Origin: Burkholderiales bacterium
GTDB lineage: Bacteria > Pseudomonadota > Gammaproteobacteria > Burkholderiales > Nitrosomonadaceae
Assembly (NCBI GenBank): GCA_024235755.1
Contig: JACKLV010000010.1
Coordinates: forward strand, 62,001 to 126,000
Direction: 5' to 3'
DNA: 64,000 bases
The translations under genes and the position numbers were made by a program. Below are positions 17,279 through 26,833 of this stretch, one piece after another. The notes under the pieces are model-generated. The model was given only the letters and a program-made list of their open reading frames with translations, was not told the DNA's origin and did no database searches. Every line of letters starts with the position of its first letter. Position 1 is the first letter of the stretch.

Positions 17279-19153
17279 TTATAGCGGCCAAAACCAGATA
17301 AGCATCGGGATACTCACGCTGACAACCAGAATTTCCAAAGGCAGTCCAAGCCGCCAGTAATCGCCGAAGCGAAAACCGCCGGGTCCGAGGATCAATGTAT
17401 TGTTTTGATGGCCGATCGGTGTCAGAAACGCGCAAGAAGCGCCCACTGCTACAGCCATCAGAAAAGCATCGGGATTGACGCCAAGCTGATTAGCGGTGCC
17501 CAGCGCTATCGGGCACATGACCGCGGCTGTGGCGGCATTGTTCATCACATCCGATAATGTCATGGTCACGATCAAAATGAGTCCCAATGCGATAACTGTA
17601 TGTCCCTGGGCCACGCTTTCGAGTAATCCCCGCGCAATTAAATCTGCCACACCGGTGCTTTGCATTGCGTTTGCTACCGGAATCAGTGCCGCCAGTAAAA
17701 CGATAACTGACCAGTCTATTACTTGATAGGCACTGCGCAACGGTACAATCTGCAAAGCAGTTACCGCCAGCACACCGTACAAAAATGCAATGGCTGGCGG
17801 CAATACTCCAGAAACAATAATGCCAATCGCTGACATCATGATCAGGCCGCTCAATAGAGCCTTGCGTTTATCTGGAATACGCAAGGTTCTTTCAGCAAGC
17901 GGCACACAACCCGTAATTTCGGCAAACTCGGCGAGCGCATCCGGCGGACCCTGCAGCAATAATACGTCACCAGCCCTGAATTGAATGGTACGTAAACGCG
18001 CCATGGTACGGCTTCCGGTACGTGACAATGCCAGTAGGTTTACACCGTAGTGCGTGCGCAGCTCGATTGTCCTGGGCGATCGGTTTACCAGCAGCGAAGC
18101 GGGCAGCACGACATACTCTGCCAAAATGAGTTCGTTTGATACGGGTTTTTTTTCTTTTTCGTTATCCTGTATTTCATCATCTAGCGGTGCCTTTTTTGTG
18201 GTTTTTTTTGTCGCTGAATCGACATCTTCTGATGGCTGTTCTTCCGTTTTTGCTTCCTCCAGCACCAAACCCAAACTGGACAAGGCGTTGGCTAGCGGTT
18301 CCGCTTCCGCTTCAATGATCAGGATATCGTTAGCATAAATTTTTCGGCTCAAGCTTGCGGGTGTCACGCGAACGTCGTTACGCACCAAGCCGACGACCTG
18401 AGCGTCTGCTGCATCTAATGCCGCTTCGATTTCTCGCAGCCGCATACCGACAGCTTTGCTGTCTTCAGGGACACGCGCTTCTGTCAAATACGCGCTGAGA
18501 TCGAATCCTTCGGAACCGGCCTGCTTGCGTATCGGGACGAGCCGCCAGCCAAACAGGGTGATAAACAGTACGCCAATCAGCGCAACAGTCAGCCCTACGG
18601 GGGTAAAATCAAACATGGAGAAATACCCAAGTTCTGTTGTTTCAGCTCGAATGCCGGAAACAATCAGATTGGGTGGCGTACCGATTAACGTGGTCATTCC
18701 GCCCAGAATCGAACCGAAAGCAACTGGCATCAAGATTTGTCCGGGTGGCAGGTTCAGCCGGGACGCCGTCTGTAATGCAACGGGGATCAGAATCGCCAAT
18801 GCGCCCACGTTGTTCATAAAACCGGAAAGTACTGCAGCCAGACAGGTTAAAGCAATCATCGATAATGTCGGGCCTGCTTTCACTGGCAACAACCATCGCG
18901 TGAGCCAGTCAACGGCTCCCGAATTTTGCAGTCCCGCGCTTAAAATCAGAATACACGCGACGGTAATTACGGCGGGATGACTGAATCCGAGAAAAGCATC
19001 TGAGTAATTGACTAGGCCAGTCGTTACACAGGCCAGCAAAGCACCGATAGCAACCATGTCATGGCGCCAGCGACCCCACAAAAACAAAGCGGCGGTTATC
19101 AGCAATATGCCGGTTATCAGCAGCTGTTCGGCTGCAAACTGATTGCTAGGCAT
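17279..19153 (-). CDS. SLC13/DASS-family transporter with two TrkA-C (RCK) domains
   Basis: This is an inner-membrane anion transporter of the divalent anion:sodium symporter type. The 624 residues start with hydrophobic helices and the CitMHS-like block SAGLQNSGAVDWLTRWLLP. Helix-loop motifs such as FMNNVGALAILIPVALQTASRL and GSILGGMTTLIGTPPNLIVSG follow. Two RCK-C domains (about 220-300 and 340-420, RTIELRTHYGVNLLALSR) interrupt the membrane part; a charged linker rich in Glu/Lys lies between them. The C-terminal half repeats the membrane motif (DVMNNAATAAVMCPIALGTANQLG, TPIGHQNNTLILGPGGF). The organisation matches proteins annotated as sulfate or dicarboxylate permeases. The substrate cannot be read from sequence. 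Confidence 0.88.
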   Translation of the reverse strand: MPSNQFAAEQLLITGILLITAALFLWGRWRHDMVAIGALLACVTTGLVNYSDAFLGFSHPAVITVACILILSAGLQNSGAVDWLTRWLLPVKAGPTLSMIALTCLAAVLSGFMNNVGALAILIPVALQTASRLNLPPGQILMPVAFGSILGGMTTLIGTPPNLIVSGIRAETTELGYFSMFDFTPVGLTVALIGVLFITLFGWRLVPIRKQAGSEGFDLSAYLTEARVPEDSKAVGMRLREIEAALDAADAQVVGLVRNDVRVTPASLSRKIYANDILIIEAEAEPLANALSSLGLVLEEAKTEEQPSEDVDSATKKTTKKAPLDDEIQDNEKEKKPVSNELILAEYVVLPASLLVNRSPRTIELRTHYGVNLLALSRTGSRTMARLRTIQFRAGDVLLLQGPPDALAEFAEITGCVPLAERTLRIPDKRKALLSGLIMMSAIGIIVSGVLPPAIAFLYGVLAVTALQIVPLRSAYQVIDWSVIVLLAALIPVANAMQSTGVADLIARGLLESVAQGHTVIALGLILIVTMTLSDVMNNAATAAVMCPIALGTANQLGVNPDAFLMAVAVGASCAFLTPIGHQNNTLILGPGGFRFGDYWRLGLPLEILVVSVSIPMLIWFWPL

Positions 19154-19165
19154 TCATACTCAGCA

Positions 19166-20392
19166 TTACCAACCGTCTTGATAAAGCATTAGAAGTGTGG
19201 ACGCATTATCGACCAGTCTGGTGATACTGTGACGGTTGAATCGAAGTTCATCCAACTGACGTAATTCTGACGGCAGGATCTCTTTCATGTCGAAATCGAA
19301 CTGTATCAGTGAAGATACGTGCGTGGCGTTCCGATAAAACTTGCCGGTTTCATCGGTGTTGGAAACCGGATCGTGAATATCGCCGAGTACATGGATGATT
19401 TCATTGAGCGACTCCGGTGGTAATGCAGGCGGATAATCGTCAAAAAAGTCATCCGGGACAGGCGCGGAATTAAAAGCGAATGTTTCCAGTCCGAGTGCGG
19501 AACCTATCGCCTGCGCCAACCCGCCGCCAAGCGAATGACCGGTTACGATGATTTTTCTGTTCTGTGCACGGCTGACAACATCCCGTGCATAATCCATGGC
19601 ATCTTCGAACTGCGTATCGACAAGTCCGAATGTAAGCAGGGTGTCAGCAGCCGTATCCAGTGCTAGTTCTGAAAGTTCACTGAGAGAACACGGGAAGTCG
19701 CATGTTTCTGTTCCCCGGAAGGCGAGCACTACTTCATCGGTACCGGGATCATAATAAACGCCCGCTTGCATTCCAGAATTGTTGTCTTTTGTATCGACCA
19801 GAATCCATTGATCGATCATTGTGTTGTCAAAATCATAAACTGCGTCAGCCAGTTTTGCGTAGGGCAGCGAGCGTCCCAGCAGGTCAACGGCATGGCGTTC
19901 TTCCCTCTCGAGCATGCCGTAAGGTTTCCAAGTGACGTTGGGAATAAAATCAGGATTGATATACACCGATATAGAAGAAAGCTCAAATATTGAAAGCTCT
20001 GTTGCATCCATTAAAGCCAGGCTGACCACATAACGTTCTGTACCGTATGTACCTGGCACATCAACTTTGGGTAAAGTAAGCAATCCGCTGGTGGTTGAAA
20101 AAGACGGACTATCAAGATCGGACGAATTATCCAGCCCCGTGCTCAAAAGCTTGAATTGATTCCGATTATCCGGGTCTGACCACGCCAGTGATGCGGTATA
20201 AAACACCATGCCAGTCTGTTCTTTGATAATAATTTTCTGCAGACAAAGAACGCCGTTGTCGAGAATAAAAGTGGCTGGCGCGGTGTGTTCCGTACAATCA
20301 ACTTCAACTGTCATGGCGCGAACCGGCGCGCTACTGAACAATACACAACCTATCCACATCAACAAGCCAATAAAATACGTATTTTTGGACAT
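19166..20392 (-). CDS. Secreted class 3 lipase-like hydrolase
   Basis: An alpha/beta hydrolase of the lipase class 3 family, probably exported. I use the ATG at 20392 rather than one 39 bp upstream, because it begins a clean signal peptide (MSKNTYFIGLLMWIGCVLFS ending at a PVRA cleavage site) and is preceded by an AAGAAA ribosome site. The mature domain contains VVLAFRGTETCDF (oxyanion loop region) and the nucleophile elbow TGHSLGGGLAQ. A later Asp in HVLGDIHDPVSN and His in RHSITRLVDN are plausible triad partners. The N-terminal 170 residues lack a known domain. Substrate unknown. It is 12 bp upstream of the DASS transporter on the same strand. Confidence 0.85.
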   Translation of the reverse strand: MSKNTYFIGLLMWIGCVLFSSAPVRAMTVEVDCTEHTAPATFILDNGVLCLQKIIIKEQTGMVFYTASLAWSDPDNRNQFKLLSTGLDNSSDLDSPSFSTTSGLLTLPKVDVPGTYGTERYVVSLALMDATELSIFELSSISVYINPDFIPNVTWKPYGMLEREERHAVDLLGRSLPYAKLADAVYDFDNTMIDQWILVDTKDNNSGMQAGVYYDPGTDEVVLAFRGTETCDFPCSLSELSELALDTAADTLLTFGLVDTQFEDAMDYARDVVSRAQNRKIIVTGHSLGGGLAQAIGSALGLETFAFNSAPVPDDFFDDYPPALPPESLNEIIHVLGDIHDPVSNTDETGKFYRNATHVSSLIQFDFDMKEILPSELRQLDELRFNRHSITRLVDNASTLLMLYQDGW

Positions 20393-20624
20393 AATTATTT
20401 CTTTTTGCAGTTTTATTATGTTGAATGACAATTCAGGAAAATTATAACCCTGTATGCCGGATGCGTGATATGCATTTGATTGAAAAATCGCTGCGAACTT
20501 GAGTTGAAGGTGTGCGATGGCCTGTACTGTTTACCGGTAGCACTTCCTAACAACTTAATACATGAACTTGATCGTTGCTTGAATAACTGGAAAAATACCT
20601 GAACCATTGTTCGAGGGCTATGCC

Positions 20625-22445
20625 GTGAAAGACCAGATCGTCAATAATCCAGTTTTGCCAATTGAACTTGGTGGGCTCAGTAACGATGACACACAGAGAA
20701 TTTTGGCTGCTGCAACGCGCCGCGCGTTCAAAAGTGGTGAAAAGCTGATCCGGCAGGGTGAAATCGGTACAAGCATGTTCATTATTTTATTCGGACGGGT
20801 TCGTCTGAGTATGCTCCGGGAAGATGGCAGTGAACAGGTTGTCAATATTCTGCAACAGGGAGATCATTTTGGTGAACTGGCATTATTGATAGGCGGCCGC
20901 CGCGCAGCGACGGCGACGGCTGTTATGGATACCACGGTTTTGGAAATTTCCAAGCGGGATTTCTATCAACTGATCAAAACAATGCCGGAATTCTCCATTA
21001 AACTCAGCCGTACCATCGGGAAATGGCTGCTAGGTGCGCAGACCCGAAAAATTGTACGCCATAAACACAATATTATCGGACTGGTTCGCACAACGGAATT
21101 GACATCATTAATCGCACCCTCGATTGTACGTTTTTTTGCCTGTAAGCATAAAACAGTAGAAATTTTTACTGATCGGCTGTCTTTCTGGGAATTAACCGCA
21201 CATAAAAATATTTTTTCAATCCATGCATTATATCCGTCGACCGATAAAGCACAATTTTTACTGGAATTGGTATCAGCCGCAAAACGCTGCGATCATGTAT
21301 TCGTCGATTTATATGGTGGACGGGTAACTGCGGAACTCCTGCTGCAATGCGAGCGCATCTGGTGGCTGATTGAACAGAATAGACCGGTCAAGGAAGCATT
21401 TACTGAACTGGTGGAAGATTTGCTCCAGCAGCATTTGGAGCTTAAGAGCCGTGTACAGACTGTCTGGATTCAACCAAAATCCTACAATCTGGCCGACAAT
21501 TCTTTGTACATCATGCCGACAAGCCTGGAGGCGGTACGCTGTATCTACAGCGCTTATAACAATGAAATGCGGCCTGCAGACCTGACGCGCCTTTATCATA
21601 TTGCCAGAGACGTTCATATGGGGCTGGCGCTGGGCGGCGGCGGTGCGCACGGCATGGCGCATATCGGTGTTATTTCGGCGTTTGAAGAACATGGACTCTA
21701 TTTTGACCGTGTGGCGGGTACCAGCGCGGGCGCGATTATTGCCGTGGGACTTGCTGCAGGATTTAACCCGAAACATTTGTTAAGTTTGTTTAACAATGAA
21801 ATGAAACCGTCCGGAGTCATGAGCGTCATACCCAAAATAAGTCAGTTCTATTTGTGGATGCTGTTTCGGTTCGGATTGATAGAGCACAAGCTACGTAAAT
21901 ATCTGAAAGATCTCAGACTCGAGCAATTGTTGTTACCGGTACATACTATTTCAGCAGATCTTATCAGTGGCCAGGCGGTCATTCGCACAAATGGAGAGGC
22001 AGTCAACAGCGTACTGGAAAGCATTAATTATCCGGTGTTTGGTAAACCGATCTGGCGTGACGGCCTGGCCCTTGTTGATGGCGGCGTGTTGATAAACGTG
22101 CCCAGCTCCGTTCTGAGAAAACAGCATGCGGATTATATCGTCGCCGTCGATGTCGGTACCAAATTGCACCCTACATTCGGAAAAAATAACGCACAGACAT
22201 TAGAGACCGAAATGAAGCGTGTCGGCTATTTTTCCACGCTAAACCGTGTTCTTGAAGTCAGTTCGCATGAACTGGCCAAATTGCATATGTCGGAAAGCGA
22301 TTTTTTGTTGACCCCGGATACCTCGGCGTTTCCATTCGCCGATTTTACGCGTGGTGAACAGCTGTTTGACATCGGTTATGATGCCGCACAACAAGTTATG
22401 CCGGAATTGAAACAACGCTATGAAGGTTTTGTCGAGATGGAATAA
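20625..22445 (+). CDS. Cyclic-nucleotide-binding patatin-like phospholipase (NTE family)
   Basis: The protein joins a nucleotide sensor to a serine lipase. I choose GTG at 20625 because GAGGG (20613-20617) is well spaced from it; a TTG at 20607 is the alternative. Residues about 15-135 form a cyclic-nucleotide-binding domain (QQGDHFGELALLIGGRRAATA). A middle region of about 170 residues resembles the linker of neuropathy-target-esterase homologues. The patatin domain carries the glycine-rich oxyanion motif LALGGGGAHGMAHIGV, the nucleophile GTSAGAI and the catalytic Asp in DGGVLINVP. It should hydrolyse membrane lysolipids or phospholipids. Nucleotide control is inferred; the cassette has Arg-Ala where strong cAMP binders have Arg-Ser/Thr. 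Confidence 0.9.
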   Translation: MKDQIVNNPVLPIELGGLSNDDTQRILAAATRRAFKSGEKLIRQGEIGTSMFIILFGRVRLSMLREDGSEQVVNILQQGDHFGELALLIGGRRAATATAVMDTTVLEISKRDFYQLIKTMPEFSIKLSRTIGKWLLGAQTRKIVRHKHNIIGLVRTTELTSLIAPSIVRFFACKHKTVEIFTDRLSFWELTAHKNIFSIHALYPSTDKAQFLLELVSAAKRCDHVFVDLYGGRVTAELLLQCERIWWLIEQNRPVKEAFTELVEDLLQQHLELKSRVQTVWIQPKSYNLADNSLYIMPTSLEAVRCIYSAYNNEMRPADLTRLYHIARDVHMGLALGGGGAHGMAHIGVISAFEEHGLYFDRVAGTSAGAIIAVGLAAGFNPKHLLSLFNNEMKPSGVMSVIPKISQFYLWMLFRFGLIEHKLRKYLKDLRLEQLLLPVHTISADLISGQAVIRTNGEAVNSVLESINYPVFGKPIWRDGLALVDGGVLINVPSSVLRKQHADYIVAVDVGTKLHPTFGKNNAQTLETEMKRVGYFSTLNRVLEVSSHELAKLHMSESDFLLTPDTSAFPFADFTRGEQLFDIGYDAAQQVMPELKQRYEGFVEME

Positions 22446-22475
22446 TGTTCAATTGCTGCCAATTCAAAGATAAGC

Positions 22476-22598
22476 ATGGGAAAAGACAGTCGCGAATTCG
22501 TTCTGAATGGAGCTGTCGCCACAAAGCAAAAACAGATGAAAAAATGGCTGAAATCAGATTTTGAACACCTGGCCACCGAGTCAGATTACACGGTTTAA
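22476..22598 (+). CDS. Possible small protein, 40 residues
   Basis: An ATG at 22476 opens 41 codons reading MGKDSREFVLNGAVATKQKQ and ending SDFEHLATESDYTV. The composition is protein-like and charged, and the gap it occupies has no other gene. There is only a weak ribosome site (AAAGATAAG) and no known family, so this is tentative. Confidence 0.25.
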   Translation: MGKDSREFVLNGAVATKQKQMKKWLKSDFEHLATESDYTV

Positions 22599-22741
22599 GC
22601 TTCATTGGATATATGAAAATATCTAAAAATCAATGTGCTACAAAAATTAAACGATGATCAGGCCGTAGCTTCCAATTTGTGTGTGCACGGGATTGTGCTA
22701 TTACTGCGCTACCTGAATTTTGACCACTTAAAGGTATTCCG

Positions 22742-23623
22742 ATGAGCAGTAAAGATGTTTCAGCCGAATCGCTGATATATCCGGCCGTGATGATTATCGT
22801 TGTAGGCATGCATTATTTGCTGCTAAACAGCACGCAAAGTATTCAATGGGCTACGTATCTTCCTGTAGCGATAGGTGCGGTATCGATTGCTTTTTTAGAA
22901 TGGCAATATCCGTTTCGGTATGAATGGTATCCGGATTGCACCGATATCGGCCATGATTTGACTTTCATGCTGTTGGTGCAGGTATTGCTGCCGCGTCTGC
23001 TTTCTTTTTTTGTCGCTGTTACGCTGCTGGCAGCCTTGAACCAGAATGAACTGACCGTTAATCTGGGTTGGCCACATGAATGGTCGGTTGTTGCACAGGT
23101 TGTTTTGATGCTGCTGGTTGCCGATTTTTTTCGTTACTGGCTGCATCGTGCTGCACATGAATGGGCGCAACCACTGTGGCGTTTGCATGCCGTCCATCAT
23201 TCACCTAAAAAGTTATACTGGCTGAATGTCGGTCGGTTTCATCCTCTGGAAAAGTCGATTCAATTTCTTTTTGACGCATTTCCATTTATTTTGTTGGGCG
23301 TTTCTGCTGAAGTTTTGGCGCTATATTTTATTTTTTACAGTGTCAACGGGTTTTTTCAGCATTGTAATGTCAAATTACAGCTGGGTCCTTTGAATTACAT
23401 TATTAGCGGGCCCGAACTACACCGATGGCATCATTCCCGGATAATCGCAGAATCGAATACCAATTACGGCAATAACCTGATTATATGGGATACGTTGTTT
23501 GGAACCCGGTATCTGCCTGAAAGTCATGAGGTTCAGGAATTGGGATTGCTTAACCGGAACTACCCGATAAGCTTTATTGCGCAAATGAAAACACCGTTTG
23601 TCAGCGACCTTGATCAAGGGTGA
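22742..23623 (+). CDS. Sterol desaturase / fatty acid hydroxylase family membrane protein
   Basis: This di-iron membrane oxygenase family hydroxylates or desaturates lipids. The 293-residue protein has several hydrophobic helices and the histidine clusters of the fatty-acid hydroxylase superfamily: HRAAHE near residue 135, LHAVHHSPK near residue 148, and ELHRWHHSRI near residue 225. AAAGG precedes the ATG. The GH3-type gene begins 7 bp after its stop, and the epimerase overlaps the end of that gene, so the three form one operon. Substrate unknown; sterol is unlikely in this organism, and a fatty acyl, hopanoid or carotenoid substrate is more plausible. Confidence 0.9.
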   Translation: MSSKDVSAESLIYPAVMIIVVGMHYLLLNSTQSIQWATYLPVAIGAVSIAFLEWQYPFRYEWYPDCTDIGHDLTFMLLVQVLLPRLLSFFVAVTLLAALNQNELTVNLGWPHEWSVVAQVVLMLLVADFFRYWLHRAAHEWAQPLWRLHAVHHSPKKLYWLNVGRFHPLEKSIQFLFDAFPFILLGVSAEVLALYFIFYSVNGFFQHCNVKLQLGPLNYIISGPELHRWHHSRIIAESNTNYGNNLIIWDTLFGTRYLPESHEVQELGLLNRNYPISFIAQMKTPFVSDLDQG

Positions 23624-23630
23624 GCAGAGA

Positions 23631-25262
23631 ATGGACGTGGTCGGTATGTTGTTATCACGGCTTCTGATCAGCTTGAAAATGTTCTGGATCAGGCATTTCT
23701 ACTGGCGGCCTTTGATTAATCAAACTTTCCGGCCACAGCAGGTACAGGAAAAACTGTTGCAGAAAATACTTGATCGCAACAAACAGACCGATTTTGGTAA
23801 AACATACGGATTTGCTGCAATCAAAAACTATTACGATTATCGGCAAGCACTACCCGTGCAAACTTACGAAACGTTGCGCTGTTTGATTGAGCGGCAAGAA
23901 GGTACTCGAAGCTCCTGTCTGAACGCCGGACAGCCGGTGTTGTATGCACAAACCAGCGGTACTACCGGAAGACCCAAATATATTCCGATTTTTCCAAAAA
24001 CGCTCGATCAATACCGCCGCAGTCAGCACTGTGCGGCTTATGCGATTTATTCGGCGTTGCCGAGAGCGTATGCAGGTAAGTTGCTGGCCGTTGTCAGTCC
24101 GGCAATCGAGGGATATTTGCCTACCGGTACGCCTTACGGCAGCATGTCCGGCTTGATTTACCGCAGTATGCCTCAATTCGTGACGGCCAGCTATGTCATT
24201 CCAATGCAGGTACTCGAGTTGGATGATTATGCGTTGAAATACCATTTGATCGCAGTTTTCGCCCTGGCCGAACAGAACATTACAATGATGGCGACAGCCA
24301 ATCCGTCCACGCTGCTTAAAATCGTGGAGATAATCAATGCGCGATGGGATACTTTAATTCAGGAAGTTGCGATAGGTAATACCTATGGATTAGTAGCTAG
24401 GCCGCAGCGCTCGGAAATGCTAAAAACCTTGAATTACAAAAAAGGAAAGATTGTTTTTGCGGATATCTGGCCTAATCTTCAAGTTGTGACGACCTGGACG
24501 GGCGGTAATTGCTCGGTTTTGATTCCGAGTTTACAAAAACAGCTCAGCAGTATGACCCGAATTGTTGAAATGGGTTATTTGAGCAGTGAATTCCGCGGTT
24601 CGCTGACAATCGATGCTGTCGGAAACAGGAGTATCCTGGCAATTCATGAAAATTTTTTTGAGTTTGTGGAGCGTGATCGCTGGGAGGATAAAAGCAGGGA
24701 ATTTTTGACCGTATCAGCTCTGCAGACTGGAAAGCAGTATTATGTATTCGTGACTACCCAGAACGGCCTTTTTCGGTATTTCATTGATGATATTATCGAG
24801 GTTGAAGGCTGGTATAACCATACGCCGACTATCCGGTTTGTGCAGAAGGGTAAGGGCGTCGTTAATTTAACCGGTGAGAAGCTCTACGAAAATCAGGTGA
24901 TTCATGCGGTTTGCGCTATGATGCAACGACTGAAGATTGAGCCGCATTTTTTTATCATGCTAGGCAATCCTGATTTGCAGCAATACACACTCTATATTGC
25001 AACTGAGCCGTTTACTGATGCGTCTGCAATACTGGAAAAATATTTAAGCGATCAGAATATTGAGTTTGCCGCCAAACGCCAAAGCGGACGTTTGCGGCAA
25101 ACTATTGTGCGCTTTGTTTCGGGCGCGGCTGCTGATGCATATAAAAAGTACTGTATCGAACAGGGTCAGCGCGAGAGTCAGTTTAAGTTGCAAAAATTGC
25201 AGTCTGTTTATGACTGCGGTTTTGATTTTGAAAATTACGAAATAGACCGGTATGCAGCTTGA
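23631..25262 (+). CDS. GH3 auxin-responsive-promoter family protein, putative acyl-adenylate amide ligase
   Basis: GH3 enzymes adenylate a carboxylic acid and transfer it to an amino acid or similar amine. I start at ATG 23631 (543 residues) because it follows an AGGGTGA ribosome site; an in-frame TTG 33 bp upstream would overlap the hydroxylase gene. The ATP-binding loop YAQTSGTTGRPKYIPI, the second motif MGYLSSEF, the FRYFIDDIIEVEGW motif (family RYxxGD/DxxxV) and VNLTGEKLYENQV with the mobile-domain lysine are visible. Plant members conjugate hormones; bacterial members are mostly uncharacterised. It sits between a fatty-acid hydroxylase and an epimerase, suggesting a lipid or acid joined to an unusual amino acid. 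Confidence 0.88.
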   Translation: MDVVGMLLSRLLISLKMFWIRHFYWRPLINQTFRPQQVQEKLLQKILDRNKQTDFGKTYGFAAIKNYYDYRQALPVQTYETLRCLIERQEGTRSSCLNAGQPVLYAQTSGTTGRPKYIPIFPKTLDQYRRSQHCAAYAIYSALPRAYAGKLLAVVSPAIEGYLPTGTPYGSMSGLIYRSMPQFVTASYVIPMQVLELDDYALKYHLIAVFALAEQNITMMATANPSTLLKIVEIINARWDTLIQEVAIGNTYGLVARPQRSEMLKTLNYKKGKIVFADIWPNLQVVTTWTGGNCSVLIPSLQKQLSSMTRIVEMGYLSSEFRGSLTIDAVGNRSILAIHENFFEFVERDRWEDKSREFLTVSALQTGKQYYVFVTTQNGLFRYFIDDIIEVEGWYNHTPTIRFVQKGKGVVNLTGEKLYENQVIHAVCAMMQRLKIEPHFFIMLGNPDLQQYTLYIATEPFTDASAILEKYLSDQNIEFAAKRQSGRLRQTIVRFVSGAAADAYKKYCIEQGQRESQFKLQKLQSVYDCGFDFENYEIDRYAA

Positions 25263-26355
25263 ACAGATCAGTATGGAACGGCTGGAGATTCCGTTCAAAC
25301 AGTCTTTCAGTCATGCTGCCGCTAGGCGCAAAACTACCGAAACTGTCATTGTAAAAGCCATTTCTTCAAGCGGTATTGTCGCATATGGAGAAGGATGTCC
25401 CAGGCTGTATGTGACCGGAGAGACGACAGTCTCCGCGTTGCAGTTTTTTGAAAAAATCAGTACTGCCATGTATTCCATTCAGAAGCTGGACGATTTAAGG
25501 CTTTGGGTGGAAAGCAATCGGATGGAAATCAATGCAAATCCGGCAGCCTGGTGCGCGGTTGAGCTTGCATGTCTGGATTTACTGGCCCGCGAAGCAGGAC
25601 GGTCAGTAGAATGTTTGTTAGGCTTGCCAGAGTTATCAGGTAGTTTTCAGTATAGCGCAGTAATCGGTGCAGAAGAGCCGGCTGCTTTTACAATTCAGTT
25701 GCAACGTTATCTGCAATTGGGATTGACTGATTTCAAGATCAAATTGTCTGGTGACTTCGTACAAGATCAGGAAAATATCACCTTGTTGCGCAATCAGCCT
25801 GTACAGTTGGCAGTGCGTCTGGATGCCAATAACTGGGGAACGGATGCAATACAAGTGATTGAATATATCCAAGCGCTGGATTATTCGTTTTGTGGTATCG
25901 AGGAACCGTTGTCAGTCAATGATTATGCGGGTTGCAGAAATATCAGCACTGCACTTGAAATGCCGGTTATTCTGGATGAGAGCTTCTTAAACGACGCACA
26001 TTTTGAAAATCTGATCGATTCTGCCAGTTGCTGGATTATCAATCTACGCGTTTCAAAGATGGGTGGTATTTTGCGTGCATTAGAGGTTGCGGATACGGCT
26101 AGAGAATTGGAAGTTCCGCTTGTTATTGGTGCCCATGTGGGTGAAACAAGCATTCTGACCCGTGCTGCACTCACTGTAGCTCATGCCTGCCGCAACCAGG
26201 TGATAGCTCAGGAAGGCGCTTTTGGCACCTATCTTCTGGAAAAGGACGTGGTCAGAAATCCATTGATGTTTGGTAAGAAAGGTAATCTGGATGTTTCCCG
26301 TTATTGCGGTAAGACCGGTTTTTCAATGAATTATCACTTTCATGAAAGTGGATAA
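25252..26355 (+). CDS. Enolase-superfamily dipeptide or acid epimerase
   Basis: The 367-residue protein belongs to the mandelate racemase/muconate-lactonizing group and is closest in motif to L-Ala-D/L-Glu epimerases. It has the KxK pair on strand 2 (DFKIKLSGD) and metal ligands in sequence: Asp in LDANNW, Glu in GIEEPL and Asp in ILDESF. The opposite catalytic lysine lies in NLRVSKMGGI, and the C-terminal GAHVGETSI matches. Its start overlaps the GH3 gene by 11 bp, indicating tight coupling. In peptidoglycan recycling this enzyme interconverts L-Ala-Glu dipeptides, but here the context (GH3 ligase, lipid hydroxylase) hints at another substrate. Exact specificity cannot be assigned. Confidence 0.88.
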   Translation: MQLEQISMERLEIPFKQSFSHAAARRKTTETVIVKAISSSGIVAYGEGCPRLYVTGETTVSALQFFEKISTAMYSIQKLDDLRLWVESNRMEINANPAAWCAVELACLDLLAREAGRSVECLLGLPELSGSFQYSAVIGAEEPAAFTIQLQRYLQLGLTDFKIKLSGDFVQDQENITLLRNQPVQLAVRLDANNWGTDAIQVIEYIQALDYSFCGIEEPLSVNDYAGCRNISTALEMPVILDESFLNDAHFENLIDSASCWIINLRVSKMGGILRALEVADTARELEVPLVIGAHVGETSILTRAALTVAHACRNQVIAQEGAFGTYLLEKDVVRNPLMFGKKGNLDVSRYCGKTGFSMNYHFHESG

Positions 26356-26449
26356 CAGCGTGTTGGTAAAAAGCACTCGATTTTATTGTCTAGACAATAT
26401 ATGTTTAAATGCACTGTATCATCAATTTATTAATCAACAGGAGAGATCG

Positions 26450-26731
26450 ATGCCAAGAGCGAGTGCAAGACATATTCTGGTCAAAACAGAGGAAGAATGT
26501 ACCAACCTGAAGGATGAAATAGTGAATGGCGCGCAGTTTGGTGACCTGGCTGAAAAACATTCGTTATGTCCTTCGGGAAAACAGGGAGGGGAACTGGGTG
26601 AATTTGGTCCCGGGCAAATGGTTCAGGAATTTGATACGGTGGTATTCAGTGCGCCGGTCGGCGAAGTACAAGGGCCGGTAAAAACACAATTTGGTTATCA
26701 TCTTGTAGAAGTCACCGCGCGAAAAGATTGA
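26450..26731 (+). CDS. ppiC: Parvulin-type peptidyl-prolyl isomerase
   Basis: This small rotamase speeds cis-trans isomerisation at proline. The 93-residue product starts at ATG 26450, set by AGGAGAG at 26439-26445. A longer frame back to 26342 overlaps the epimerase gene and has no ribosome site. The domain is the stand-alone parvulin fold: ARHILVKTEEE at the N-terminus, GAQFGDLAEKHSLCPSGKQG in the middle, and the C-terminal FGYHLVEVTARKD. There is no signal peptide, so it is cytoplasmic. It lies 94 bp after the epimerase and ends at a strong terminator (26777-26799). Confidence 0.95.
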   Translation: MPRASARHILVKTEEECTNLKDEIVNGAQFGDLAEKHSLCPSGKQGGELGEFGPGQMVQEFDTVVFSAPVGEVQGPVKTQFGYHLVEVTARKD

Positions 26732-26776
26732 CGAACTAATGAAAGCAGGTGGCAATCGTTTGCTGCCGGTTTTTCC

Positions 26777-26799
26777 AGGGAGCAATATGCTCCCTTTTT
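26777..26799 (+). terminator. Intrinsic terminator after ppiC
   Basis: AGGGAGC pairs with GCTCCCT around the loop AATAT, followed by TTTT. It separates the hydroxylase-GH3-epimerase-ppiC run from the ABC transporter gene. Confidence 0.85.
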
Positions 26800-26833
26800 G
26801 CTGTTCAATTGATGTTATTTTGTATCGAATATA

